Below the pieces are notes generated by a model, which did not search any database, had not been told where the DNA came from, and was given only the letters and a program-made list of their open reading frames with translations. Below, piece by piece: positions 8,493-17,890 of a stretch of DNA of 64,000 nt (positions are counted from its first letter, which is position 1; each line of letters opens with the position of its first letter). The position numbers and the translations under genes are program-made. Origin of the DNA: Aliidiomarina sp. GTDB taxonomy: Bacteria; Pseudomonadota; Gammaproteobacteria; Enterobacterales; Alteromonadaceae. Location: positions 1 through 64,000 of the forward strand of contig NZ_JAIUMR010000002.1 in the NCBI RefSeq assembly GCF_022565475.1, written 5' to 3'.

Positions 8493-9653
8493 TTATTTCA
8501 TCATTGCTGCTTGTCGATAAGCCGTGAGTGCGGACTCCTTTTGGCCGCTAGCGCTGAGTGCATCAGCTAATAATCGATAAGCCAAGCGCTCAGGTTTGAG
8601 ACTGATTGCTCGTTGTGCGGCCCGCTCAGCGAGCGCATAGTCGCTTTCTTGGATGGCTAAAATTGCCAACAACAAAAGCCAATTCGGATGGTCAGGGTGG
8701 GCTTTAATCTGCTTTTCAGTTTCAGCGCGCAAGGGCGTTACTTCCCGCCAATCGGTTGCGCTATACGTCAACAAATCACTGGCGGTAAGCACCTCGTGAT
8801 GAATACCGCGAGCTGCAACTTTTGCTGCCGCGGCACCATGACCTGCTCGCATTAGTACGTCTAGATACGCTAAACGGATGGGTGTCGAGCGTCGTTGTTT
8901 TTTCGCGAGCTCTGCCCACATTGACTTTAACCGTTCGGAATCAGCGCCCGCGGTGGTGAAGTAGGCTCGGTAGCAAGCACGAAATAGCTCGGCAAGACGA
9001 GCGCGGGTGACCGCTTGGCGAGCTTCTAAATCAGGTAATAAACTGCGCAGCGTTTGCAAATGTCCATGCTGGTACCAGCTTTCCGCGACAGTTCGCAGCA
9101 CCGCTGGGTTCTTTGGCTCTTGCTCTAACAGCGCTTTACCGCGAGTCATGGCTTCGCTGGCGTCTTTGCAGTTTTCGAGCAACGCCAACTTTACGGCGAG
9201 GCCGTCACCTTCCGTTTTCTTGGCAAGCTGCAACAGCCGCTTCTGTTCGCCATGATTATGCAGTGCTTGCCACGCAGAGGCAGCTAGCAGATATGCATCT
9301 TCAGGTTGAGCCAAACCAGGTGCCGCTTTTTCGGCAAGTACAGCGGCTTCTTCATAGTTTTTCACGAGCCACGCGTGCAAGGCTTGGTTAAACCGCTGTT
9401 GCGCTTTGCGGCGCTTACGTCCACGAAACCACCCGACACTGCCACGTTTCCCTTTGCTGACAAAACGTAATATGGCTTCAAGTAGCCAGAGCAAAAGTAA
9501 AAGAACCAGCACTATGCCAATGGCAACGAACAAGCTCATTTCAACGGTGTATGACGGCGTTATCAGGATCAAGAGGCCTTGGCCACTCGTCCACATCGGC
9601 CCAAGAATCAGCCCCGCAGCAATAATAAGCAAAATAATCAGTGCTTTAATCAC
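8493..9653 (-). CDS. hemY: HemY, inner-membrane TPR protein of the heme operon
   Basis: Gammaproteobacterial HemY (not the protoporphyrinogen oxidase of the same name): two N-terminal membrane segments (about residues 2-20 and 39-60) and a TPR-rich domain, thought to organise heme synthesis enzymes. I start it at the GTG at 9653 rather than the longer frame from 9701. GTG gives VIKALIILLIIAAGLILGPM, which fits the family N-terminus, and a GGAGG site lies about 11 bases upstream; the longer form would overlap hemDX by 44 bases. The GTG is 4 bases after the hemDX stop. 386 residues. Confidence 0.92.
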   Translation of the reverse strand: MIKALIILLIIAAGLILGPMWTSGQGLLILITPSYTVEMSLFVAIGIVLVLLLLLWLLEAILRFVSKGKRGSVGWFRGRKRRKAQQRFNQALHAWLVKNYEEAAVLAEKAAPGLAQPEDAYLLAASAWQALHNHGEQKRLLQLAKKTEGDGLAVKLALLENCKDASEAMTRGKALLEQEPKNPAVLRTVAESWYQHGHLQTLRSLLPDLEARQAVTRARLAELFRACYRAYFTTAGADSERLKSMWAELAKKQRRSTPIRLAYLDVLMRAGHGAAAAKVAARGIHHEVLTASDLLTYSATDWREVTPLRAETEKQIKAHPDHPNWLLLLAILAIQESDYALAERAAQRAISLKPERLAYRLLADALSASGQKESALTAYRQAAMMK

Positions 9654-9657
9654 AGGT

Positions 9658-11646
9658 TTACTGGCCTCCGTTAATCGGACGCGGTTCCCGTAACTCATCA
9701 ACTAAATCGCGGAGCATGGCATGTGACAGTAACCGAGATGGATAGTCAGGCTCGACGTTCATTGCTAATAAGGATTCAATTTCAGCGCGAACTTGCTCAA
9801 CGCTGCGCTGCTCAGCAATAAAGTAGTCGTCGATATAACCCAGTAACTCGCGCAGCGTGGCTTGGTAATAGTCTTGGTGATGATTCAAGGCTGCTTGTTG
9901 AGCGATTTGTAGTTGTAACTCCATGCGGCCAAACAGCAGCGCGCGTTGGTCACTATCGAGACGCATGGGTAAACCGTCATGGCGTTGGACTTTGACTAAA
10001 TCCGTAGTAAACGATTGCCAAGCCGCAGCAAGGTTTCGCCGCCAATTACTGATATCACTGCGATCGGTTGAGTCCGTAGCCTCCTCGTCGATCAGTGTAT
10101 GCTGTAATGGCAAATCACGGACAGAGCGCTGTAATCGATGTAAACGTAGCACAATCGACTGCGTATCGACTTCCGGTAATTCAGCAAGCATTTCCTGATC
10201 ATTACGGAGCTGACGAATCACTAATTGATAGGCATCGGCATTCGCCGTACTGAGCAGCTCCTCAGCTTGGGCGAGGAGTTGAATGGCCATGTCCCGTTGA
10301 TATTCAAAGTTGAGTCGATGCATGGCAGCACCAACGAGGTCATAGGCCTCCAAAAGATGCCAATGCGAACCTTGACGAGCTTCCGAGGTACGTAACTGCT
10401 CACTCATGCGGGTTAATTGCCGAGCCATTTGACTCTGCCCTTGCTGCAAACTGGCCGCTGCGTCTTCTTGCGCTGCAGCAAGTCGCTCTAAACCCCGCTC
10501 GCGGGCCGCACGCTCAGAGGCTAAACGGTCGTCAACAACGGCGCGAAGGCGTTCAACTTCAGCTTCTATTGTTGCTGTATCGACTGCAGGAGCTGAACTA
10601 GTGGTCACTTGTTCGGCTTGTTCAAGGCGCTGTGTCACGGACGCAATTTCCGCGTTCGTTGCCGCATTTAATGCTTGCTGTTGTTGCCACACCCACCAGC
10701 CGCCGGTGGCTAACACCGCCAACGAGGCGATCACTAAAACCATCAGCAAACCACTAAAAAAGCGCCCGCCGCCACGTTTATCTTTGCTTTTCACTTGTTC
10801 GGAGGTTTCTTGTTGCGGTGCTGATGTCGATGAATGCGGCGCGTTCACAGCGTTCTCCCGTGTGGTTTCTTTAGTTTTGCTTTGCCAAGACTCGAGCGGT
10901 AAGCTCAGTAATGTTTTAATCAATGCACTCGGCATGGCTGAAGGTGCTGCATGCAAGCAATCAGGGGCAACCCCAAGTTCAGCGATACCGTCAAGAATTC
11001 GCCCCGAGGGTGCGATCCAGTGGGTTTGATTCACCCAGTCCTTTCCTTCGGCACTCAAGGCGCCATGAAATAACTGAGCTTGTTCTAAACTTGATACGAG
11101 CACAACCGCAACCTGTTGCTGCCATTCCGGCTCATTGGCGACCACGTCGGTGGTTGTCGGCTGGCGCCGGTAACAGGCGCAAACTTCGACCGTCGCTCCG
11201 CGCTTTTTAAGACTATCTGGCAGCAACTCTCGACCGTTTTCACCGGTAATTATTAACCAGTTTTCGCCGGCCAGTGACGCTAATTCAGGAAACTCTAAAA
11301 GCGCCTCGGAATTGAAGGCTTGCGCTGGCCAAGTCACCGGCTGCTGGCAGAAGGGGCTGAGCACTTCTGCCGTGCCCGGACCAACAGTCAGATAATGTTT
11401 CGCTTGTGGCCACTCAAGTTGCGCTTGCTCCAGTTGCCGGTTGAATTCGCGAGCCGCATTCGGACTGATAACAACGATGCCGTCCCAGTTTTTCGTACTG
11501 ATTGCTTGTAACTGCTCCGCAGCAAGATTGACCGATTCGATGGCAACAACGGCGTGGCGAAATACCGGAAAGCCATGATCGCGAATACCCAGTTCCAGCG
11601 GATCTGCGTGTTGATCAGGACGAATTAACAAAACTCCAGGACGCAT
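9658..11646 (-). CDS. hemD: fused uroporphyrinogen-III synthase (HemD) and HemX membrane protein
   Basis: One continuous 662-residue frame. Residues 1-250 are a HemD domain (start MRPGVLLIRPDQ, core VVISPNAAREF, LTVGPGTAEV, LIITGENGREL, and VLVSSLEQA) that closes hydroxymethylbilane to uroporphyrinogen III. A Ser/Thr/Gln-rich linker (250-295) leads to a membrane segment (about 296-320), an Ala/Glu-rich coiled coil (about 320-430) and a HemX C-terminal domain (PF04375-like). E. coli encodes these as two genes. The ATG at 11646 is chosen over 11661 because GAGGGAGAG lies 5 bases before it. It lies 57 bases after hemC. Confidence 0.93.
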   Translation of the reverse strand: MRPGVLLIRPDQHADPLELGIRDHGFPVFRHAVVAIESVNLAAEQLQAISTKNWDGIVVISPNAAREFNRQLEQAQLEWPQAKHYLTVGPGTAEVLSPFCQQPVTWPAQAFNSEALLEFPELASLAGENWLIITGENGRELLPDSLKKRGATVEVCACYRRQPTTTDVVANEPEWQQQVAVVLVSSLEQAQLFHGALSAEGKDWVNQTHWIAPSGRILDGIAELGVAPDCLHAAPSAMPSALIKTLLSLPLESWQSKTKETTRENAVNAPHSSTSAPQQETSEQVKSKDKRGGGRFFSGLLMVLVIASLAVLATGGWWVWQQQQALNAATNAEIASVTQRLEQAEQVTTSSAPAVDTATIEAEVERLRAVVDDRLASERAARERGLERLAAAQEDAAASLQQGQSQMARQLTRMSEQLRTSEARQGSHWHLLEAYDLVGAAMHRLNFEYQRDMAIQLLAQAEELLSTANADAYQLVIRQLRNDQEMLAELPEVDTQSIVLRLHRLQRSVRDLPLQHTLIDEEATDSTDRSDISNWRRNLAAAWQSFTTDLVKVQRHDGLPMRLDSDQRALLFGRMELQLQIAQQAALNHHQDYYQATLRELLGYIDDYFIAEQRSVEQVRAEIESLLAMNVEPDYPSRLLSHAMLRDLVDELREPRPINGGQ

Positions 11647-11703
11647 ACAGCTCTCCCTCATGCCACATCGTTTTCTCAGTTTAGCACGTCCGCTGTAGGG
11701 CTG

Positions 11704-12642
11704 TTATTCGGCGCTGGCGTAAACTTTCGCTAAAATATCACCTGCCCCAGCGGCGAGTAATTGTTCTGCTAACTGAATACCTAAGGTTTCAGCGGTACTT
11801 GCTGGCCCGCGAACTTCTTTGCGAATGACTTCAGCGCCATCGGGGTTTCCCACCAAACCACGTAAAAAGACTTCATCACCATTCAGCTCGGCATAGGCAC
11901 CAATCGGCACCTGACAGCCGCCTTGGAGGCGACGGTTCATCGCTCGCTCAGCGCTCACACAAATCCGTGTTGTGCGGTCTTCAAGTGGTTGCAGCAACTG
12001 CTTGACTCGACCATCATTGGAACGACACTCAATACCCAAAGCGCCTTGACCGTTTGCTGGCAATGATTCCTCGGGGCTTAACAAATGCGTAATGCGCTCT
12101 GCAAGCTCAAGTCGTTTCAAACCGGAGGCGGCGAGAATGATGGCGTCAAATTCACCCTCATCAAGTTTCCGCAGACGGGTTTGCACATTGCCGCGTAAGT
12201 CTTTGATTATTAAATGTGGAAAACGTTCCGCGATCTGGCAACGACGGCGCAAACTACAGGTGCCAACAATACTGCCGGCAGGCATTTCTTCTAATGTCTG
12301 ATAATGGTTTGAGACGAACGCATCACGCGGATCTTCACGCTCACAAATGGTGGCTAGCTCAAGTCCTTCAGGAAAATCAACCGGAACATCTTTCATCGAG
12401 TGCACCGCAATGTCAGCACGGCCTTCCAGCATCGCCACTTCGAGCTCTTTCACGAATAAGCCTTTACCACCTATTTTGGCCAGCGGCGTGTCCAAAATAA
12501 CATCGCCACGGGTACTCATCGGCAAAAGGATGACATTTAGCCCAGGATGAAGAGCTTCGAGGCGTGCTTTAATATGCTCGGCCTGCCACAGTGCAAGCGC
12601 ACTTTTACGGGTTGCAATGGTGAGAGTATTGGCTTCGGTCAT
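11704..12642 (-). CDS. hemC: porphobilinogen deaminase (hydroxymethylbilane synthase)
   Basis: Joins four porphobilinogens into hydroxymethylbilane in the cytoplasm, the third common step of tetrapyrrole synthesis. Typical features: [13 protein letters not shown] near the start, [20 protein letters not shown], and the dipyrromethane-cofactor cysteine in [13 protein letters not shown] start at ATG 12642 (312 residues, [14 protein letters not shown]), the usual family length, with AGGAAG and AAAGG 10-20 bases upstream. The longer frame from 12678 adds 12 non-conserved residues. It is followed by hemDX and hemY. Confidence 0.96.
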   Translation of the reverse strand: MTEANTLTIATRKSALALWQAEHIKARLEALHPGLNVILLPMSTRGDVILDTPLAKIGGKGLFVKELEVAMLEGRADIAVHSMKDVPVDFPEGLELATICEREDPRDAFVSNHYQTLEEMPAGSIVGTCSLRRRCQIAERFPHLIIKDLRGNVQTRLRKLDEGEFDAIILAASGLKRLELAERITHLLSPEESLPANGQGALGIECRSNDGRVKQLLQPLEDRTTRICVSAERAMNRRLQGGCQVPIGAYAELNGDEVFLRGLVGNPDGAEVIRKEVRGPASTAETLGIQLAEQLLAAGAGDILAKVYASAE

Positions 12643-12711
12643 GTCGTCTGTACCTTTCTTCCTGAGGGGGTAGCGCAAGCGGTTTGCCGTGTGTCGAGCA
12701 CGGCATTTATG

Positions 12712-13044
12712 TTAGTCCGCTTTGGGTGGTGTCAGCGTTACGGCAGTGTCAGCTTGTTTGCTCGCGGCATCGCTGAGTAGAGCCCAGAGTTCACTGCCAA
12801 ATCGGTTATCGATCCATTGACCGTCACGATACTCAAAATGATGGCCATTTTCTCGTGTGGCCACCCAAATTTGGTGTAGCGGCTCTTGTTTGTTAATGAT
12901 GATGACACTTTGATTTGGGAAAATGAGCTCCAAAATCCCACTCGCTGATTCAAAATCGATATCAACGTGTTCGAGTGCCTCAACGGCTTCTTCAATTTGT
13001 AATAGCGCGGTATCAGCGAGCTGATGATATTCATGGTCTTGCAT
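12712..13044 (-). CDS. cyaY: frataxin homolog CyaY
   Basis: Small iron-binding acidic protein that tunes Fe-S cluster assembly on IscU/IscS. It has 110 residues with the acidic first helix ([17 protein letters not shown]) and the core strands [22 protein letters not shown] and [24 protein letters not shown] ribosome site lies 6 bases before the ATG. It lies 69 bases upstream of hemC on the same strand and divergent from lptM, as in E. coli order. Confidence 0.95.
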   Translation of the reverse strand: MQDHEYHQLADTALLQIEEAVEALEHVDIDFESASGILELIFPNQSVIIINKQEPLHQIWVATRENGHHFEYRDGQWIDNRFGSELWALLSDAASKQADTAVTLTPPKAD

Positions 13045-13084
13045 GCACGACTCCTAACGGGTGACAAATTGGCACGTGAATGCG

Positions 13085-13090
13085 ATTATA
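13085..13090 (-). promoter_or_regulatory. candidate -10 element for cyaY (and hem operon)
   Basis: Read on the minus strand, 13090-13085 is a perfect TATAAT in the 78-base gap between the divergent cyaY and lptM. The -35 (GTTACA, spacing 19) is weak. The overlapping plus-strand TATAAG at 13087-13092 could serve lptM-lysA, so the two promoters may compete. Confidence 0.4.
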
Positions 13091-13122
13091 AGGAACTTTC
13101 GAGCCCAAGTGTAACGTGACTT

Positions 13123-13287
13123 ATGAGAAAACGCACGAGAACCCAGCAAAGACAGTTCATTTTCGCTCTATTTTGTGCTGCTTTACTGGCCGGTTGTGGG
13201 CAAAAAGGCCCATTAGAGATGCCCGAGCCAGCGGAACAAACCCAACCTAGCGAGTCGACGCAAGTCTTGCGCCTGCTGGTTGGTTAA
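13123..13287 (+). CDS. lptM: LptM/YifL family small lipoprotein
   Basis: A 54-residue lipoprotein. It has a basic N-terminus (MRKRTRTQQRQ), a hydrophobic stretch (about 12-23) and lipobox LLAGC (Cys25), followed by GQKGPL, the hallmark of the YifL/LptM family, which in E. coli helps mature the LptD-LptE lipopolysaccharide translocon. The tail is Pro/Glu/Gln-rich. It sits directly upstream of lysA-dapF, the conserved place for this gene. The ribosome site is poor, so translation may be weak. Confidence 0.85.
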   Translation: MRKRTRTQQRQFIFALFCAALLAGCGQKGPLEMPEPAEQTQPSESTQVLRLLVG

Positions 13288-13352
13288 CTATATCGTCAAA
13301 CATTGATAGCGAACCGGCGTCATTTTCGTCGTTCCGCCAGTATAGGTAATCC

Positions 13353-14603
13353 ATGTCAGAGTTTCAGGAATTAAATGGCGTACTCCATGTGGAAGATATT
13401 TCCCTAGAAGCAATCGCTGACCGTTATCAAACACCCTGTTATGTCTATTCAAAACAGGCAGTCGTGAACCATTGGCAAGCGTTTGCAGATGCACTGCCGC
13501 AACCACATCGTGCCTTTTATGCAGTGAAAGCCAACAGCAACCTTGCTGTATTGCAAGTGTTAGCAGAACAAGGTGCCGGTTTTGACGTGGTTTCCGGCGG
13601 TGAAATTGCGCGGGTCTTGCGCGCAGGCGGCCAAGCAACAGATATCGTGTTCTCAGGTGTGGCTAAATCTGAGGCAGAAATTCGCTACGCCCTCGAAGTC
13701 GGTATTGGCCAATTCAATGTCGAGTCCGCGGCAGAACTGCAACGCATCAGTGCGATCGCGGCGCAGATGCAGTGTGTGGCACGTATCTCGTTACGCGTGA
13801 ACCCAGATGTTGATGCGAAAACACATCCCTACATTGCCACTGGACTCGAGGATAATAAATTTGGTATTCCGATGGCGGAAGCCGTCGCTACGTATCAGCA
13901 AGCGACTGTCCTACCGAACTTGGAAATTGTCGGTGCAGACTGTCACATCGGTAGCCAGCTCACGGAAACACAGCCTTTCCTTGATGCACTTGAGCGCATG
14001 TTGGCATTGGTTGATGAACTCGCCAGTTTAGATATTCATATCCGCCACATCGATATGGGCGGTGGCCTCGGGGTCACTTACCAAAACGAGCAGCCACCGG
14101 CGGTGGCGGAATACATTCAAGCACTCCTGCAACGGTTGCAAGCCTATCCACATATAGCGCTTTTCCTTGAACCGGGGCGCGCCATTGTCGCGAACGCAGG
14201 CGTCTTGCTGACTCGGGTTGAATACCTTAAGTCGAACGGTTTTAAGCACTTCGTGATGGTTGATGCGGGTATGAATGATTTGTTGCGGCCATCCTTGTAT
14301 CAGGCACACCACGAAATCGTTAATGTACGCCCGGGAACGGCACCAACCGTAACCGGTGATATTGTCGGCCCGGTTTGTGAAACCGGTGATTTCCTTGGGC
14401 AGCAACGGGAAATCGCCGCTCAAGCGGGAGATTTGCTTGCAGTCAAGAGCGCAGGCGCTTATGGTTTTGTCATGAGCTCGAATTACAACTCGCGACCGCG
14501 TCCACCTGAAGTTTTGGTCTCCGGTTCGGACAGTTATCTGGTTCGTGCTCGGGAAACCATGGATGATGTTTGGCGTGGCGAAACCTTAGTGCCAAAAGGA
14601 TAA
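13353..14603 (+). CDS. lysA: diaminopimelate decarboxylase
   Basis: PLP enzyme converting meso-diaminopimelate to lysine, the last step of lysine synthesis. It has 416 residues in an alanine racemase-like barrel plus C-terminal domain. The PLP lysine is in YAVKANSN (Lys59); other family motifs are [17 protein letters not shown], and the substrate-binding CETGDF and SAGAYGF. The start at 13353 is preceded by TAGGTAA. It comes just before dapF (2 bases), which makes its substrate. Confidence 0.96.
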   Translation: MSEFQELNGVLHVEDISLEAIADRYQTPCYVYSKQAVVNHWQAFADALPQPHRAFYAVKANSNLAVLQVLAEQGAGFDVVSGGEIARVLRAGGQATDIVFSGVAKSEAEIRYALEVGIGQFNVESAAELQRISAIAAQMQCVARISLRVNPDVDAKTHPYIATGLEDNKFGIPMAEAVATYQQATVLPNLEIVGADCHIGSQLTETQPFLDALERMLALVDELASLDIHIRHIDMGGGLGVTYQNEQPPAVAEYIQALLQRLQAYPHIALFLEPGRAIVANAGVLLTRVEYLKSNGFKHFVMVDAGMNDLLRPSLYQAHHEIVNVRPGTAPTVTGDIVGPVCETGDFLGQQREIAAQAGDLLAVKSAGAYGFVMSSNYNSRPRPPEVLVSGSDSYLVRARETMDDVWRGETLVPKG

Positions 14604-14605
14604 AC

Positions 14606-15433
14606 ATGCTGGTTCAGTTTTCGAAAATGCATGGCTTGGGGAACGATTTTGTGGTTATTGATAATGTGACCCAAAACATATTTCTTAGTCGTGACCAAAT
14701 CTGCCTCCTTGCTGATCGCCACCGTGGCATTGGTTTCGATCAGCTGTTGCTGGTTGAACCGCCCTACGATCCCGATGTTGATTTTCATTATCGTATCTTC
14801 AATGCGGACGGGACGGAGGTTGAGCAGTGTGGTAACGGTGCCCGTTGCTTCGGACGTTTTGTGCGCATGAAAGGGTTAACCAATAAAAGCCAGATCCGTG
14901 TGAGTACCAAGAAAGGCACCATACAAATTCGCTTGGAGTCAGACCAACTGGTGAATGTGGATATGGGACAACCGCAATTGGAGCCAAGTAAAATCCCGTT
15001 TCGAGCGAACAAACAGGAAGTCACTTATATTTTACGAGCGAACGAGCAAACATTTCTCGTTGGTGCAGTGAGCATGGGTAATCCACATTGTGTCCTGCTG
15101 GTCGACGATGTCGCGAACGCGCCGGTGACTGAAGCGGGGCAACTTTTGACCCATTTCGAACGCTTTCCGGAAGGCGCTAACGTGGGTTTCCTGCAAGTCG
15201 TGAATGCCAATGAGGCGAAATTACGGGTTTTTGAGCGCGGCGTGGGCGAAACCCAAGCCTGCGGAACAGGCGCCTGTGCCGCAGCAGTTTGGGGCATGTT
15301 ACAAGACAAACTTTCTTCGCCGGCAAAAATCGAACTACCCGGCGGAACGTTAGAAATTAGCTGGCAGCCAGGTGAGAGCCTGTGGATGCGAGGTCCAGCC
15401 GAACACGTCTTTGATGGACAATTTCAATTATGA
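14606..15433 (+). CDS. dapF: diaminopimelate epimerase
   Basis: PLP-independent epimerase making meso-diaminopimelate for lysine and peptidoglycan. The two catalytic cysteines are visible in EQCGNGARC (Cys75) and [11 protein letters not shown] (Cys219). I start at ATG 14606 (275 residues, [15 protein letters not shown]), the family N-terminus, with AAAAGGA 6 bases upstream. The frame open from 14570 would overlap lysA. The stop overlaps the next start by 4 bases (ATGA). Confidence 0.97.
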   Translation: MLVQFSKMHGLGNDFVVIDNVTQNIFLSRDQICLLADRHRGIGFDQLLLVEPPYDPDVDFHYRIFNADGTEVEQCGNGARCFGRFVRMKGLTNKSQIRVSTKKGTIQIRLESDQLVNVDMGQPQLEPSKIPFRANKQEVTYILRANEQTFLVGAVSMGNPHCVLLVDDVANAPVTEAGQLLTHFERFPEGANVGFLQVVNANEAKLRVFERGVGETQACGTGACAAAVWGMLQDKLSSPAKIELPGGTLEISWQPGESLWMRGPAEHVFDGQFQL

Positions 15434-16140
15434 GCAATAAAGAAGAACACTTAGCACAAGAACTCGATACAACGGCGTTGGATGCTGAACTGGTTGCCGA
15501 CTATTTACGCGCCAATCCAGACTTTTTCGATCACTTTCCCAATGTGTTGCAGCGTTTGTCACTGAAACATCAGCAAGACGGCTCTGTCTCCCTTATTGAG
15601 CGGCAGCAACGTGTTTTACGCGACAAAGTTACCGCGCTCGAAGACGAAATTACCGCACTCATGGGACAAGCCCAGCGGAATGAACAGATTTTCCGTGGCT
15701 ATAGCGAGCTCTACTGTCAGCTCTTTAAGTGCGAAAATTTGGCTGAAGTTGAAGCGTGTTTGCAGGCGACCTTCCGCGAACAACTCGGTCTTCCTGAGCT
15801 CGCACTGAAGTTTTTTGATAGTCCAGTCGACTTGCCGGAACAATTCACGTTCACGGCCGACACCCACATTCAGTTGCTCTCGCGTCGTTTTGAAAATGAC
15901 TCGGTTTACCTCGGTCGCCTAACCGCCGAGGAACTTAAATTGTTGTTTCGCGAAGAGCAGCAAATTAAATCCGCGGCACTGGTGCTTTTAGGCGAGCGCG
16001 GTGAATTAGGGATGTTGGCGGTCGGTAGTCGCGATCCGCTGCATTTCGATCCGACCATGGATTTTCTCTTAATCACGCAATTACAGCATTTACTGAGTGT
16101 TTTACTGCCACGTTTAATTGCGAATTCACGAGCCGACTAA
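15430..16140 (+). CDS. DUF484 family protein (YigA-like)
   Basis: A 236-residue cytoplasmic protein of the DUF484 family, which has a GAF-like fold and unknown function. The typical N-terminus [20 protein letters not shown] and the coiled region [19 protein letters not shown] are present, followed by the GAF-like part ending [17 protein letters not shown]. It overlaps dapF by 4 bases and xerC by 1 base (TAATG). This dapF-DUF484-xerC order is conserved in gammaproteobacteria. Confidence 0.92.
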   Translation: MSNKEEHLAQELDTTALDAELVADYLRANPDFFDHFPNVLQRLSLKHQQDGSVSLIERQQRVLRDKVTALEDEITALMGQAQRNEQIFRGYSELYCQLFKCENLAEVEACLQATFREQLGLPELALKFFDSPVDLPEQFTFTADTHIQLLSRRFENDSVYLGRLTAEELKLLFREEQQIKSAALVLLGERGELGMLAVGSRDPLHFDPTMDFLLITQLQHLLSVLLPRLIANSRAD

Positions 16141-17036
16141 TGCCGTCTTCACTGGGTAATGAAGTGACACAATTCCTTACCCAACTGCGTGATGTCCGCG
16201 GTTACGCTGAACTGAGCTTGGCAAGCTACCAGCGCCAGCTGAATCTCATTGCTGAGCAGTTAAATGCCGCTGACGTGAATCGCTGGGCCGACTTGCAAGT
16301 CCAACATGTGGAAAACTTAGTGCTCAAGTGGCGTCACCAAGGTGCAGGTGCATCGTCGATTCATCAACGTTTAGCTGCGCTTCGGAGCTTGTGTGACTTT
16401 TTAGTCCAACGCGGGATCCTGCAAGCCAATCCGGCGAAGGTGGTGAAGGCACCGAAAGCACCGAAACGGTTACCCAAAAACCTCGATATTGATGCCGTCA
16501 TTCAACTGCTCGACATTAAACCGGATGATGAACTCGCCATTCGCGATCGGGCGATGTTTGAGTTGCTTTACAGCAGTGGTTTGCGGCTCGCCGAGCTGGT
16601 GGCTGTGGATGTCAACGATATTCAACCCGACCGCGAACTGCGGGTCACGGGTAAAGGAAGTAAAACACGCATAGTGCCTTACGGTAAAGAAGCGGAAAAA
16701 TGGTTACAGCAATGGCTGATGGTCCGAGCGACTTGGCCAGGCGCTGATCTACCCGCTTTGTTTTTGAGTAAACAACAACGGCGTCTCAGCGATCGCTCAG
16801 TGCAGCAGCGATTGAAAAAGTGGGGCATTCAACAAGGTCTTTTTGAGAATATTCACCCGCATAAATTGCGTCACAGCTTCGCCACCCATATGTTAGAAAC
16901 AAGTCAAGACTTGCGCGCTGTGCAAGAAATGCTCGGGCATGCAAACTTAAGCACCACGCAAATCTATACGCACTTAGATTTTCAACGCTTAGCCGCCGTT
17001 TATGACGCCGCTCATCCGCGCGCAAAACGCAAATAA
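16140..17036 (+). CDS. xerC: tyrosine recombinase XerC
   Basis: Site-specific recombinase that, with XerD, resolves chromosome dimers at dif. It has 298 residues with a SAM-like N-terminal core-binding domain (about 1-95). The catalytic set is complete: Arg149 (SSGLRLAEL), Lys172 (TGKGSK), His241 and Arg244 (HKLRH), His267 (LGHANL) and nucleophile Tyr276 (STTQIYTHLD). Its place after dapF-DUF484 and before yigB supports XerC rather than XerD. Confidence 0.97.
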   Translation: MPSSLGNEVTQFLTQLRDVRGYAELSLASYQRQLNLIAEQLNAADVNRWADLQVQHVENLVLKWRHQGAGASSIHQRLAALRSLCDFLVQRGILQANPAKVVKAPKAPKRLPKNLDIDAVIQLLDIKPDDELAIRDRAMFELLYSSGLRLAELVAVDVNDIQPDRELRVTGKGSKTRIVPYGKEAEKWLQQWLMVRATWPGADLPALFLSKQQRRLSDRSVQQRLKKWGIQQGLFENIHPHKLRHSFATHMLETSQDLRAVQEMLGHANLSTTQIYTHLDFQRLAAVYDAAHPRAKRK

Positions 17037-17066
17037 ACCCGGTTAAATTCATCAAGAAGAGAGCTT

Positions 17067-17783
17067 ATGTGGCAGTTTTATCGGCGCTTACAGCCATTTT
17101 CAATCATTAGTTTTGACCTCGACGACACGCTGTACAATAACAAACCAGTGATGCTGCGTGCCGAGCAGCATTTGGCGGCGTTTGTTGCCCGTCAGTGTCC
17201 GGAAGTAGCGCACCTCGATGCGCAGGACTGGCGACAGTTACGTAATCAAGTCGCCGCTGCTCATGCTGAACTGGCCAGTGACATGACGGCTTTGCGCGAA
17301 GCGACGTTAACTCGAGGCCTGCAGGCAGCGGGTGTGAAACAGGTTGCAAGCGTGGTGGCCAGTGCCATGGAAGAATTTCTCCATGTCCGTAACGAGGTTT
17401 CCATCCGTGACGACGTCCACCAATTGTTACAGCGACTGGCAAGCCACTACCCGCTCGTCGCGGTCAGCAATGGTAACGCCGACATTCGTCGTTTAGGTCT
17501 AGAAGACTACTTCCAAGCCGCATGGCGACCGGGACAAGGAATGCGAGGTAAGCCATACGGCGATATGTTCGCTGCGGCTCAGCAGCATTTTCAATTGACC
17601 AGTCCTCAGCAAATCCTACACATTGGTGATCACCCGGTCAGTGACGTTGAAGGGGCGCTGCGGTTTGGTGCACAAGCGATCTGGTATCAGCCAACGCACG
17701 CGATTGCAGAGACCCAACGGGCACGGTGGTTACCGACCGCGAGTATCGAAGATCTGGATGCCTTATATCAGTTGATTGATTAG
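17067..17783 (+). CDS. yigB: HAD-superfamily hydrolase YigB (flavin phosphatase-like)
   Basis: Haloacid-dehalogenase phosphatase; in E. coli YigB hydrolyses riboflavin 5-amino-uracil phosphate and FMN. It has 238 residues. Motif I is FDLDDTLYNN (nucleophile Asp), motif II is VAVSNGNAD, and motif IV is HIGDHPVSDVEGA. A helical cap lies between them. It starts 30 bases after xerC, in the usual xerC-yigB-uvrD order. Confidence 0.92.
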   Translation: MWQFYRRLQPFSIISFDLDDTLYNNKPVMLRAEQHLAAFVARQCPEVAHLDAQDWRQLRNQVAAAHAELASDMTALREATLTRGLQAAGVKQVASVVASAMEEFLHVRNEVSIRDDVHQLLQRLASHYPLVAVSNGNADIRRLGLEDYFQAAWRPGQGMRGKPYGDMFAAAQQHFQLTSPQQILHIGDHPVSDVEGALRFGAQAIWYQPTHAIAETQRARWLPTASIEDLDALYQLID

Positions 17784-17819
17784 TCCACAAAACCGCGCAA
17801 TTGCCTCGTGTCCTTAACA

Positions 17820-17848
17820 TTGCCTACTGGTTTTTTGTACAGTATGAT
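17820..17848 (+). promoter_or_regulatory. uvrD promoter with LexA (SOS) operator
   Basis: A LexA box TACTG-N10-CAGTA (17825-17844) differs from the E. coli consensus only in the AT-rich core. It overlaps a promoter with -35 TTGCCT (17820-17825), a 17-base spacer and -10 TATGAT (17843-17848). LexA bound here would cover the spacer and parts of both hexamers. This fits the known SOS control of uvrD. Confidence 0.88.
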
Positions 17849-17890
17849 AGAGCCTGTTTGACCGACACCCGAATGAATCTGGAGTTTTGA

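Noticed and set aside
9653-9701. Longer hemY start
   Set aside because: It would overlap hemDX by 44 bases and adds residues not seen in the family; the GTG start has a GGAGG site.
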